DNA of 64,000 bases. Origin: Spirosoma validum. Lineage in GTDB: Bacteria > Bacteroidota > Bacteroidia > Cytophagales > Spirosomataceae. The stretch is taken from the NCBI RefSeq assembly GCF_014699035.1, contig NZ_JACXAA010000014.1, positions 124,001 to 188,000 on the forward strand, given 5' to 3'. The notes below the pieces were generated by a model, which had not been told where the DNA came from, searched no databases, and worked only from the letters and a program-made list of their open reading frames with translations. This document shows positions 27,626 through 36,577 of this stretch, piece after piece. The position numbers and the translations under genes were made by a program. Position 1 is the stretch's first letter; each line of letters opens with the position of its first letter.

Positions 27626-29170
27626 ATGAAAACGTCCCGACAGCCTAAACTCTTCCTGCCAGCCTTAGCTACGTCCTTACTCCTGCTAACCAGCTATTTG
27701 TTCATTAGTTACACACCCAGAGCCTCCACAAAACCCAACATCATTTACATCTACGCGGATGATATGGGATACGCCGAGCTGGGGTGCTACGGGCAGCAGA
27801 AAATCCGTACGCCAAACCTGGACCAGATTGCCCGCGAAGGCATGCGCTTTACCCAGCATTACACGAGTATGCCCGTTTGCGCCCCCGCCCGCTGTATGCT
27901 CCTGACGGGCAAACATGGTGGTCATTCCTACATCCGGGGCAACTACGAAATGGGCGGCTTTCCCGATTCGCTCGAAGGGGGCCAGATGCCGTTGTATCCG
28001 GGTGCCTTTACGATTGGCAGAATGTTGCAACAGTCGGGGTATACAACGGCCTGCATCGGCAAATGGGGATTGGGCATGGCCAACACAACCGGCAATCCGA
28101 ATGAGCAGGGATTCGATTATTTCTACGGCTATCTGGATCAGAAACAGGCGCATAACTTTTACCCGACACACCTCTGGGAGAACGGTAAACCCGACAAGCT
28201 GAACAATCCGGTTATCGACGTTCACCGGAAACTAACCCCCGAAACCGCTACGCCCGAAGCCTTTGCCTATTACCGGGGCAAGGAGTACGCCATCGACAAA
28301 ATGGCGCAGAAAGCGCAGGCGTTTGTGCGTGAACACAAAAACAGTCCGTTCTTTCTTTATCTGCCCTTTACTGTTCCGCACGCATCCCTCCAGGCGCCCG
28401 AAGCCGCGGTTCAGGAATACGTCGGAAAGTTCGGCGACAAGGGGACCGTCGAGCAGCCTTATCTGGGTCAGAAGGGTTACGCTTCCACGCCCTATCCGCG
28501 TGCTACGTATGCGGGCATGATTACGTACATGGACAAGCAGGTTGGCGCGCTGATGCAACTGCTGAAAGAACTGAAGCTTGATGAAAACACCATCGTCATG
28601 TTTTCAAGCGATAACGGCGCTACGTTCAACGGAGGGGTCGAAGCGGCTTATTTTAATAGTGTCGGCAAGCTACGGGGCCTGAAAATGGACGTGTATGAAG
28701 GAGGCATCCGCGAACCCATGCTGGCTCGCTGGCCGGGAAAAATCAAGGCCGGGCAAGTGACTGATCACGTATCGGTTCAGTTTGATCTGCTGGCTACGCT
28801 GGCCGAACTGGTTAGCTATAAGCAGCCCGTAAAAACGGATGGCATTTCCTTTCTCCCGACGTTACTGGGGCAGTCGGTTAGCCAGAAAAAGCATGCCTAC
28901 ATTTATTGGGAATATCCCGAAAAAGGCGGGCAACTGGCCATCCGACTGGGAAATTGGAAAGCGGTGAAGACAGGCATCCGCAAAAATCGCAAAGGTCCCT
29001 GGGAAGTGTACGACCTGAGTAACGATGAAGGGGAAACCACCAACGTAGCAGCTCAACACCCGGATTTAATTACTCAATTTGATGCGATTGTTGCGCGCGA
29101 ACACATACCGGCTCACATTAATGAGTGGGAGATCATTGCCCCGAAACTAGCCGCTACGTCTAATCAATAG
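27626..29170 (+). CDS. Secreted type I sulfatase (PUL B)
   Basis: Formylglycine sulfatase of about 514 residues from the ATG at 27626 (MKTSRQPKLFLPALATSLLL, signal anchor or signal peptide). An earlier in-frame ATG at 27557 lies within a stem-loop and would put a poor leader before the signal. YIYADDMGYAELGCYG holds metal-binding Asp residues, the maturation motif is CAPAR at 85-89 (PVCAPARCMLLTGKHGG), and FSSDNGATFNGG is the second metal site. It differs from the two CCPTR sulfatases at 6.8-10.2 kb and so likely belongs to another subfamily. In PUL B it should remove sulfate from the imported glycan. Confidence 0.94.
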   Translation: MKTSRQPKLFLPALATSLLLLTSYLFISYTPRASTKPNIIYIYADDMGYAELGCYGQQKIRTPNLDQIAREGMRFTQHYTSMPVCAPARCMLLTGKHGGHSYIRGNYEMGGFPDSLEGGQMPLYPGAFTIGRMLQQSGYTTACIGKWGLGMANTTGNPNEQGFDYFYGYLDQKQAHNFYPTHLWENGKPDKLNNPVIDVHRKLTPETATPEAFAYYRGKEYAIDKMAQKAQAFVREHKNSPFFLYLPFTVPHASLQAPEAAVQEYVGKFGDKGTVEQPYLGQKGYASTPYPRATYAGMITYMDKQVGALMQLLKELKLDENTIVMFSSDNGATFNGGVEAAYFNSVGKLRGLKMDVYEGGIREPMLARWPGKIKAGQVTDHVSVQFDLLATLAELVSYKQPVKTDGISFLPTLLGQSVSQKKHAYIYWEYPEKGGQLAIRLGNWKAVKTGIRKNRKGPWEVYDLSNDEGETTNVAAQHPDLITQFDAIVAREHIPAHINEWEIIAPKLAATSNQ

Positions 29171-29183
29171 CTTTTAGAATGAC

Positions 29184-30305
29184 ATGAATAACCAAGCCAT
29201 CACCGTTTCTACCCCCGGCCGTATCTGCCTGTTTGGCGAGCATCAGGATTACCTGGGGCTTCCCGTCATTGCCGCAGCCATTTCCTGCCGGATTCAACTA
29301 ACCGCCGAACGTACCAGCCAGCCGATCGTTCAATTGGATTTACCGGATATTGGTAGTCAGGCGCGGTTCAGCTTAACTGAATTACCGCTGGCGTATACCC
29401 ATGATCGGGATTATTTCCGGAGCGCCATCAACGTATTGCTTCGGAAAGGATTTCACTTTGGTAGTGGTATTGACGGTGAGGTCAGCGGTGAAATTCCCAT
29501 CAATGCGGGTACTTCGAGTTCATCGGCACTGTTGATTACCTGGCTTAATGTACTCAGTCAATTAGCCGAGAATCCGCAGGTGTTAACGCCTATGCAGCTG
29601 GCAGAACTGGCTTACGAAGCCGAAATACTGGAATTTGGCGAACCGGGCGGCATGATGGATCACTATTCAACGGCAGTAGGTGGCGTTATCTATCTGGAAT
29701 CACAACCGGCCATTCACCTGGATACGTATCAACCCAAACTGGGAACATTCGTGCTAGGCAACTCGCAGGAGCCAAAAGATACCATTGGCATTTTGGGGCG
29801 GGTAAAGTACGGCATGCTACGTATCGCGAAACAGTTGGCCACCTTGAATCCAGAATTCTCTTTGCATACTACCCCAATCTCGTCCATTTCAACCTACAAG
29901 GACGTATTAACCAAAGACGATTACATCTTACTGAAAGGAACGCTGTCGAATCGGGATATTTTACGGGAAGCGTTGGCCTTGTTTCAAACCTCGGCAAACG
30001 CAGACAGCCCACTGGATGACGTTAAACTTGGACAATTGTTGACGGATCACCATGCCAACTTACGCGATGCCCAGCGGATTTCGACGCCCAAAATTGATCG
30101 GATGCTCGACGCTGCCTTATCCGCGGGTGCGTTAGGTGGTAAGATCAACGGCTCGGGCGGGGGCGGCTGTATGTTCGCCTATGCGCCGAATAATCCCGAA
30201 ACCGTAGCAGAAGCCATTGAGCGGGCTGGCGGTCGGGCCTATATCGTCACGGTAGCGGAAGGTACGGTGAGTCAGCCTGAGCTGGCAAAGGTTTCGATGA
30301 GGTAA
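29184..30305 (+). CDS. Galactokinase-like GHMP kinase
   Basis: Cytoplasmic sugar-1-kinase of the GHMP family, 373 residues. The galactokinase-type signature PGRICLFGEHQDYLGLPV is at about 11-28, where GALK has GEHTDYNGG. The ATP-binding PINAGTSSSSALLI follows near 110 and the third GHMP motif KINGSGGGGCMFAY near 318. It lies 13 bp after the sulfatase and is last in PUL B. Divergence at the Asp-Tyr-x-Gly sugar site and the GH109 neighbour make galactose, GalNAc or a related hexose possible substrates, so I give no symbol. Confidence 0.85.
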   Translation: MNNQAITVSTPGRICLFGEHQDYLGLPVIAAAISCRIQLTAERTSQPIVQLDLPDIGSQARFSLTELPLAYTHDRDYFRSAINVLLRKGFHFGSGIDGEVSGEIPINAGTSSSSALLITWLNVLSQLAENPQVLTPMQLAELAYEAEILEFGEPGGMMDHYSTAVGGVIYLESQPAIHLDTYQPKLGTFVLGNSQEPKDTIGILGRVKYGMLRIAKQLATLNPEFSLHTTPISSISTYKDVLTKDDYILLKGTLSNRDILREALALFQTSANADSPLDDVKLGQLLTDHHANLRDAQRISTPKIDRMLDAALSAGALGGKINGSGGGGCMFAYAPNNPETVAEAIERAGGRAYIVTVAEGTVSQPELAKVSMR

Positions 30306-30340
30306 CTTGTCTATGCCTGTATATTCGTTCTCGAATCAGA

Positions 30341-31681
30341 TCAGAAACTCCCGTCAAACACCTTTCCCGTTTTCAAATCTTTCAGCACAAACGAGTTGAC
30401 CGTACCGACGCCCGAAAACCGAATTCTAACCCCATACACGCGCTTGAGCGGCTTCGTGTAGTGGGTTTCGTATACCTTTCGGTTATTGATAAAAATTCGG
30501 GCTTGCCTGTCGATAACGTTCAGCGTTAAGGTTCCGCCCGAACGAAGATCAGCACCCAGAAAACTTAAATCATCGCGGGAGCCATTTTTGGAAACGTCAG
30601 ATAGCTGCAAGTCAATCCAGTGAACGCAGCCGGGCTTCATTACGTCAAAGGTGTGTTGCGACGACTCGCCCCAAACGGCAACACCCACCTGCGAACAGCG
30701 AACGCCCGCTCGGTCAGGCGAGGTTTTTACATGGGTAGTCAGTTCAAAATTATCCCCATCAATGTCAGTAAGATGACTATTGATGAACTGCATGAAAAAC
30801 GTCCGATTGGTATCAACCCCCGCATGAGCCGCTTCCAGCGCACTGACGCGATGCCGTCCGTTAACGAAGAGATTCTGAACGTCAACCGGATACACCCGCG
30901 TCGTGTCGTGCATCATATCGGCGGTAGCTGACCAACCCTTCGTTTGTAAATACACAGTGGCCGTATCGACTCTGCGTTCGTTTCGTTTCAGGATGGCAAA
31001 ATACCGACCGGGCCGCTCGTAATAATGGGTGTATAGACTATCTGTTGGGTTTACCTGCACCCGCTTGCCATCCCCAAAATGAATCGTATACGTAGCAGTC
31101 TCGTCCATAACGGGCTTTGTCCGACGAAATTCAAAAACGGCTGAGTGCGGGTTTTCACCCAATGGATTTCGGCAGACGAGTTGTACTCCATCCATTGGTT
31201 CGGCAGTTGGTCGTATCCATACGAACAAAAGAATCGCGAGCAGAATCGCCCCGCCAAACAGTGTGGGCTTCAGCCAGGGTTGAGGAATATGTCGTTTGTG
31301 GGCAGGAGTTTCTGAAACAACCGGAATCAGTGTTACGCTACGTTCATCGGCTTTTTGCTCGGCCTGTCGTTCTGACCAGTCCTGTACCTGAACAAAATGC
31401 TCCCAGTCCGGATGGCCAATGTAGCTGGCCAGCACATCCCGGGTTGCTTTTTGAGGATAGTAACGTGAGTCGGTCTTAATCTTGCCAAAAATGCGCTTCA
31501 GCGTGTTCGGGCTAATCCGTACCCGCGTTTTCCTGAACAGGATATGACTCAGGCTAACGTAGTCGCTATTGGTCCATTGACTCCAGTCAGGCTGTCCATA
31601 TGTTTCGCCTACCCGCTGGCAACAAACCTCCAGCTGATAAAAAAAATCGGCTTTACCTACTTGTCCATTTTCCGTAATCAT
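30341..31681 (-). CDS. Membrane-anchored putative regulator with PKD and lectin-like exterior
   Basis: A 446-residue protein with no close family that I can name. Residues about 35-100 form a compact helical region (ISPNTLKRIFGKIKTDSRYY, then ATRDVLASYIGHPDWEHF), a pattern I associate with a Bacteroidota DNA-binding-like domain. One membrane helix follows (about 139-157, FGGAILLAILLFVWI). The exterior has a PKD-like module (ATYTIHFGDGKRVQ, HYYERPGRYFAIL) and a C-terminal jelly-roll/lectin-like part ending in FVLKDLKTGKVFDGSF. It is divergent from the PUL C susC gene 172 bp away, which suggests a one-component glycan sensor. The function is inference. Confidence 0.6.
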   Translation of the reverse strand: MITENGQVGKADFFYQLEVCCQRVGETYGQPDWSQWTNSDYVSLSHILFRKTRVRISPNTLKRIFGKIKTDSRYYPQKATRDVLASYIGHPDWEHFVQVQDWSERQAEQKADERSVTLIPVVSETPAHKRHIPQPWLKPTLFGGAILLAILLFVWIRPTAEPMDGVQLVCRNPLGENPHSAVFEFRRTKPVMDETATYTIHFGDGKRVQVNPTDSLYTHYYERPGRYFAILKRNERRVDTATVYLQTKGWSATADMMHDTTRVYPVDVQNLFVNGRHRVSALEAAHAGVDTNRTFFMQFINSHLTDIDGDNFELTTHVKTSPDRAGVRCSQVGVAVWGESSQHTFDVMKPGCVHWIDLQLSDVSKNGSRDDLSFLGADLRSGGTLTLNVIDRQARIFINNRKVYETHYTKPLKRVYGVRIRFSGVGTVNSFVLKDLKTGKVFDGSF

Positions 31682-31778
31682 GTCGCCTAATACTCTGAAT
31701 TTTAGATAGTTGGCTTGTCCATAATTCCGATTAACAAAATGGTCAGGCTCTTTTCACAATCACCATATAATCCAAAAT

Positions 31779-31786
31779 TACCTTTG
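31779..31786 (+). promoter_or_regulatory. Candidate -7 box for PUL C susC
   Basis: TACCTTTG fits TAnnTTTG, 67 bp before the susC ATG, in the divergent gap. A T-rich CTTTTC at 31750-31755 sits near the expected -33 position but lacks a clean TTG. Confidence 0.4.
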
Positions 31787-31853
31787 TATACGCGCATTTC
31801 ATTCGAGTCCGTCGCGGGAGTATTGATACAGAAACTATAAATATCTGAATTTT

Positions 31854-34800
31854 ATGCGACAAACACTTTTACTATCCTGCGTTGTTTTTCTGGGATGGCT
31901 GTCGCCCTTGCTGGCGCACCCCCCTCCGCTCCTTCATCAGGAAATCGGCCGAAGAGCATCGGCTAGTCTTCTTGCCCATAGTCTACCGCGGAAGCACCAA
32001 AAAGAGTTGACTTCTACGGTGAATATCCCGTTACTTGCTGAATCAGTTAAGGCCGATGATCGGGTCGTTACGGGCGTTATCACCGACGAAAAAGGAGTAA
32101 CGCTGCCGGGCGTTAGTGTGCTGCTGAAAGGAGCCGATCCAACGGGGCGGCAGCGGGGAACGGTCACGGATAGCAAGGGCCTGTTTCAGGTATCCGTCCC
32201 GGAAAAAGGAGCCATACTGGTGATCAGTTTTGTTGGTTATTTATCGCAGGAAATCGCCGTTGGCACGCGAACAAATCTCACGGTTCAACTGGCACCCGAC
32301 ACAAAAGCGCTGGACGAAGTTATTGTCGTTGGCTATGGCACACAACGACGAATTGAAACAACGGGGGCCATTGCTTCGGTAAAAGCGGCCGATCTGTTGC
32401 AAACGCCGGTAGCGAACGTAGCGCAGGGGTTACAGGCACGGGTGGCGGGGGTACAAATCACCCAGAATTCCGGAGCGCCGGGCGGTAATGTCAGTGTCAG
32501 AATCCGGGGTACGAATTCGATCAATGGCAGCTCCGAACCGCTCTACGTCATTGACGGTATCCAGATTTCCAACAGCGGGGGCATTACCGACGTGAGTCCG
32601 CTGTCGCAGATTAACCCGAATGATATTGAGTCGATTGAAGTCCTGAAAGATGCGTCATCGACCGCCATTTACGGAGCGCGGGGGGCCAACGGGGTGGTAC
32701 TGATCACCACAAAACGCGGTAAAGAGGGCGGTACGCGGGTTAGTTATGAAGGATACGGTGGGGTGCAGCAGGTCAACAAAACATTGAACGTCCTGAACGC
32801 CCAGCAGTTTGGTCAACTTGAGAATGAAGTGTATAAACGGTCGATCTACGCCGATCCTACCAGTCTGGGCGAAGGCACCAACTGGCAGAATCTAATTTTC
32901 CGGAAAGCACCCATCCAGAGCCATCAGCTTTCGGTATCGGGCGGGAATGCGAAAACGCAGCTGGCGCTATCGCTAAATTACTTCAATCAGGATGGCATCA
33001 TCAAAAATTCGAACTTTTCCCGGTACTCGTTCCGCTCGAACATCGATCATCGGATCAATGACCGGATTCGGATTGGTACCAGTCTTTACTACGGGTATTC
33101 CATTAACAGTGGGGTTAGTGTAGGCGGTACAGGGTCAGACGTAACCAGCAGTCGGGCGGGTGTACTCGGGGCAGCCCTGGCCGCTCCGCCAACGCTGGTT
33201 CCTTATCGGCCGGATGGCAGCGTGTTTCCGTTCCAGGATCAGATGAACGGGCAGTATCAGGAAGTGTCAAACCCGCTGAATTACATTACGCCCATTAATC
33301 GGCAAACGACGCAGCGGATTCTGGCCAACGTGTACGTTGACTTTTCGCTGTTCAAAGGCTTAACGTATCGTCCCAGCTTCAATGCCGATTTGGGAACTAC
33401 CCTGGCCGAGTTCTATTCACCGCTGTCGCTGTTGAGTCAGTCTCAACTGGCTTCGGGCGGAGGCAACGCAACGAATACCAGTTCGTATGGCCGGACGCTG
33501 CTGCACGAAAGCATCTTTACGTATCGCACGCGCCTGGCCGAGCATCATACCCTCACCGTTACGGCGGTACTGGCTACGCAGGCCAATGTGAATCAGAGTT
33601 ATGACCAGACGGCGTCCAATTTCCCGAACGACGTAACCGAAAACAATTCCATTGGCCTGGCGGTGAACCAGCGCATCAAAAGCGAAAAGAGCAAATCCCG
33701 GCTGGATTCGTATCTGGGACGTATTAACTACGGTTACAAGGACAAATACTTTCTGGATCTGACGGCCCGCGCCGATGGATCTAGCAAGTTTGGCGAGAAT
33801 AACAAGTACGGTTTTTTTCCTGCCGTAGCCGGTGCCTGGCGGATCGTGGAAGAGCCATTCATGAAATCGGTGCCGATTGTTTCCGATTTGAAACTACGCG
33901 GCAGTTGGGGCATTACCGGAAACGCCGGGGCAATCGACCCGTATCAATCCCTGGCTACGGTTAGCGCGTCGGGCCTGAATTACAATTACAACCACAACCC
34001 CGTAACGGGCATCAATCCCAGTGCCATTCCTAATCCGGACCTGAAATGGGAACGCTCCACGCAGGTCGATATCGGGCTGGACGTTAGTCTGTTTCACAAT
34101 CGTTTGTCGGTCGTAGCCGATTATTACAACAAACGCACCGACAACCTTCTGTTCCAGAAAGTTTTACCGATGTCGTCGGGCTATACGGCCCTGACCGGCA
34201 ATTTCGGTTCGATACAGAACAAGGGGGTTGAATTAGCCGTCAATGGCCGGATTATACCGGGCAGTGGTCGTGGCCTTCAGTGGGATGCGTCGGCGAATAT
34301 CACCGTTAACAAAAACGAAGTATTATCGCTCGATGGTATTCTGGACGAGCTGCCCCGTTCAGCCTATGCTCTGCTTAAAGTCGGCTACCCGATGGGCCTG
34401 TACCGTACCTACGTATTTGACGGCATCAGCCAAACTGGTGAAACCATTTTGTCTGGCTACGATGGCCGGGTGGGAGGTCAAAAAGTGAAAGATCTCAACG
34501 GCGACGGCACCATTACAGCCGCCGATCAGATGATCGTGGGCAATGCCCAGCCCAAGTACATTTTTGGTTTCTCGTCGTCTCTCCGCTACCGGGGCTTCGA
34601 CCTGAATCTGTTCGTACAGGGCGTTCAGGGGAATAAACTTATGAATCTGTTCCGCTATACGTTCGAAACGGCGCTGGGTCAGCAGAACGTACTGGCAGGG
34701 CTGGTCAATCGGTGGTCGGCAACGAACCCTAGCAACGAATATGCCAGCGGTTTTCAGGGTGGTCGACTGCCTCTATCTGATCGGTACATTGAGGATGCTT

Positions 34801-35027
34801 CGTTTGTTCGGCTGAAAAACGTTTCGCTGGGTTACACACTGCCTAAGATTAAAGGGATCAGTCAGCTTCGGGTTTATGTCAGTGCCAACAACGCGCTGAC
34901 CCTTACAAAGTACTCCGGTTACGATCCGGAAGTGAACAACTTCGGCAACGCCACGACGCAGTTTATCGACAACGGTACGTATCCCATTGCCCGCTCGTAT
35001 CTGGGTGGCTTACAGCTAACATTCTAA
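31854..35027 (+). CDS. SusC-type TonB-dependent transporter (PUL C)
   Basis: Outer-membrane importer of 1057 residues. The signal peptide ends near WLSPLLAHP, and an extended linker to about residue 70 precedes the carboxypeptidase-like domain (RVVTGVITDEKGVTLPGVSV). The plug carries DEVIVVGYGTQRRIETTGAI, EPLYVIDGIQIS and DASSTAIYGARGANGVVLI, and the barrel ends in LGGLQLTF. SusD follows 18 bp later. The substrate is unknown. The divergent membrane-anchored protein is a likely regulator. Confidence 0.96.
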   Translation: MRQTLLLSCVVFLGWLSPLLAHPPPLLHQEIGRRASASLLAHSLPRKHQKELTSTVNIPLLAESVKADDRVVTGVITDEKGVTLPGVSVLLKGADPTGRQRGTVTDSKGLFQVSVPEKGAILVISFVGYLSQEIAVGTRTNLTVQLAPDTKALDEVIVVGYGTQRRIETTGAIASVKAADLLQTPVANVAQGLQARVAGVQITQNSGAPGGNVSVRIRGTNSINGSSEPLYVIDGIQISNSGGITDVSPLSQINPNDIESIEVLKDASSTAIYGARGANGVVLITTKRGKEGGTRVSYEGYGGVQQVNKTLNVLNAQQFGQLENEVYKRSIYADPTSLGEGTNWQNLIFRKAPIQSHQLSVSGGNAKTQLALSLNYFNQDGIIKNSNFSRYSFRSNIDHRINDRIRIGTSLYYGYSINSGVSVGGTGSDVTSSRAGVLGAALAAPPTLVPYRPDGSVFPFQDQMNGQYQEVSNPLNYITPINRQTTQRILANVYVDFSLFKGLTYRPSFNADLGTTLAEFYSPLSLLSQSQLASGGGNATNTSSYGRTLLHESIFTYRTRLAEHHTLTVTAVLATQANVNQSYDQTASNFPNDVTENNSIGLAVNQRIKSEKSKSRLDSYLGRINYGYKDKYFLDLTARADGSSKFGENNKYGFFPAVAGAWRIVEEPFMKSVPIVSDLKLRGSWGITGNAGAIDPYQSLATVSASGLNYNYNHNPVTGINPSAIPNPDLKWERSTQVDIGLDVSLFHNRLSVVADYYNKRTDNLLFQKVLPMSSGYTALTGNFGSIQNKGVELAVNGRIIPGSGRGLQWDASANITVNKNEVLSLDGILDELPRSAYALLKVGYPMGLYRTYVFDGISQTGETILSGYDGRVGGQKVKDLNGDGTITAADQMIVGNAQPKYIFGFSSSLRYRGFDLNLFVQGVQGNKLMNLFRYTFETALGQQNVLAGLVNRWSATNPSNEYASGFQGGRLPLSDRYIEDASFVRLKNVSLGYTLPKIKGISQLRVYVSANNALTLTKYSGYDPEVNNFGNATTQFIDNGTYPIARSYLGGLQLTF

Positions 35028-35045
35028 TTTTCATCGCCTTTTCCA

Positions 35046-36536
35046 ATGAAAACAAGACAAAAGCAAATCCTGCTGCTGGCCTTATCGGGCTTAACGTTTT
35101 CGTGCAGCAACCTGGAAGAATCGGTGTATTCATCCATTTTCACAACCAATTTTTACAAAACAGCCTCGGACGCTGAAGCGGGCATTAAGTCGGCGGCTGG
35201 CTCGCTGATCAATCTGTATGGCTTTCCGCTGGTAGCCGTTTCTGATTTCGCGGCCGACCAGGCTTATCCCCGGGCCGTAGTTGGCCGGAATACCATTACA
35301 TTATTCACCTACGACCCGTATTTTACCGCCCAGCGCAACTCGGGCCGTCACGAAACCGAAGGACCGCAGGGGGTCTGGCGATTCAGTTACAAAGGCATTG
35401 AGAACGCCAACTGGGTGATTGAGAAAGTCCCGGCGATTCAAATGGATGCCCAGCGCCGAACCGAGATTCTGGCGGAAGCCTACGCACTACGTGGGTTGTA
35501 TCACTGGACACTCACCAAGACGTTTAACGAAGTTCCGGTGAAAACGAAAGCCAGCACCAGCGAAACTGAATCTCTCGTCGGCAAAAGTTCACGGGCCGAT
35601 ATCTACAAACAGATTTACGGCGATTTGGATCAGGCCATTGCCGGACTCCCCTCCTACTCAGCCAGTTTAGTAAAAGGCCGACCATCGAAAGAAGCCATTC
35701 AGGGCCTTTACGCGAAAGTAGCGCTCTACAATGAGGACTGGGCCAAATCGTTGCAACTGGCGCAGGCAGTCATTAACTCGGGCAAATATTCGCTCATGCC
35801 GAACGTACTGGATGTGTTCGACGTCGACAAAGAAGATGCGGCACGGGTCGAAAACATGTGGGCCGTTGAAGCCGATCGGGTAACGCCCAGCCGCTGGCTA
35901 ACGGTTATGGGTATTGCCGGTCCCCGGAATAGTTCGGGCATCGATTACGCCAAAGTGTCGTACGGTTCCTGGTTTGCGTATCAGGCTTTCTTTACTTCGT
36001 TCGATACGAAAGACAAGCGTCGTCAACTGCTGGACACAACCTATCGCGATGTTGCCAACAAGACCGTTACCCAAAAAGACATTACGCCCATTACGCCCAA
36101 AGGCGTTCTGATTCGCAAATACCGTGATCCAAATTCGATTGGGGAAGCGAATAATTGCAATTTCCCGATCATCCGACTAGCCGACGTTTACCTGGTTGCG
36201 GCCGAAGCCGAAGCGCGCCAGAACGGAGCAACGGCCACGGCGTATGGTTACGTGAATACCATTCGCAAACGGGCGGGCCTGGGCGATCTGACGCCGGGCC
36301 TCAGCAAAGACGCCTTTATCGCGGCTATTCTTCAGGAACGTTCCTGGGAGTTGTTTGCGGAAGCAGACCGCTGGTTTGATCTTACACGAACGAACACCTT
36401 CCTGACGGTTATTCCCAAAGCAGTCAATGATGTATACCCGACCCGTTCTCCGCAGGCCAAACATCGCTATTATCCAATTCCACTGGAAGAGATTCAGGCA
36501 AATCCAAAGCTGACGCAGAATGCGGGCTGGGAATAG
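35046..36536 (+). CDS. SusD-type glycan-binding lipoprotein (PUL C)
   Basis: Surface lipoprotein of 496 residues paired with the SusC at 31854. The lipobox Cys is residue 20 (SGLTFSCSNLEESVY). SusD-type helices include AQRRTEILAEAYALRGLYHW and the later IIRLADVYLVAAEAEARQNG, followed by ILQERSWELFAEADRWFDLT and YYPIPLEEIQANPKLTQN. It is followed 41 bp later by the 826-residue secreted protein, probably in the same transcript. Confidence 0.96.
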   Translation: MKTRQKQILLLALSGLTFSCSNLEESVYSSIFTTNFYKTASDAEAGIKSAAGSLINLYGFPLVAVSDFAADQAYPRAVVGRNTITLFTYDPYFTAQRNSGRHETEGPQGVWRFSYKGIENANWVIEKVPAIQMDAQRRTEILAEAYALRGLYHWTLTKTFNEVPVKTKASTSETESLVGKSSRADIYKQIYGDLDQAIAGLPSYSASLVKGRPSKEAIQGLYAKVALYNEDWAKSLQLAQAVINSGKYSLMPNVLDVFDVDKEDAARVENMWAVEADRVTPSRWLTVMGIAGPRNSSGIDYAKVSYGSWFAYQAFFTSFDTKDKRRQLLDTTYRDVANKTVTQKDITPITPKGVLIRKYRDPNSIGEANNCNFPIIRLADVYLVAAEAEARQNGATATAYGYVNTIRKRAGLGDLTPGLSKDAFIAAILQERSWELFAEADRWFDLTRTNTFLTVIPKAVNDVYPTRSPQAKHRYYPIPLEEIQANPKLTQNAGWE

Positions 36537-36577
36537 TCAGATGCATCATTCTTAATTGACAGGATTTCCTTATCGCC

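Noticed and set aside
27686..28225. Minus-strand open frame inside the PUL B sulfatase
   Set aside because: It overlaps the sulfatase active-site region on the opposite strand; a shadow of GC-biased codons.
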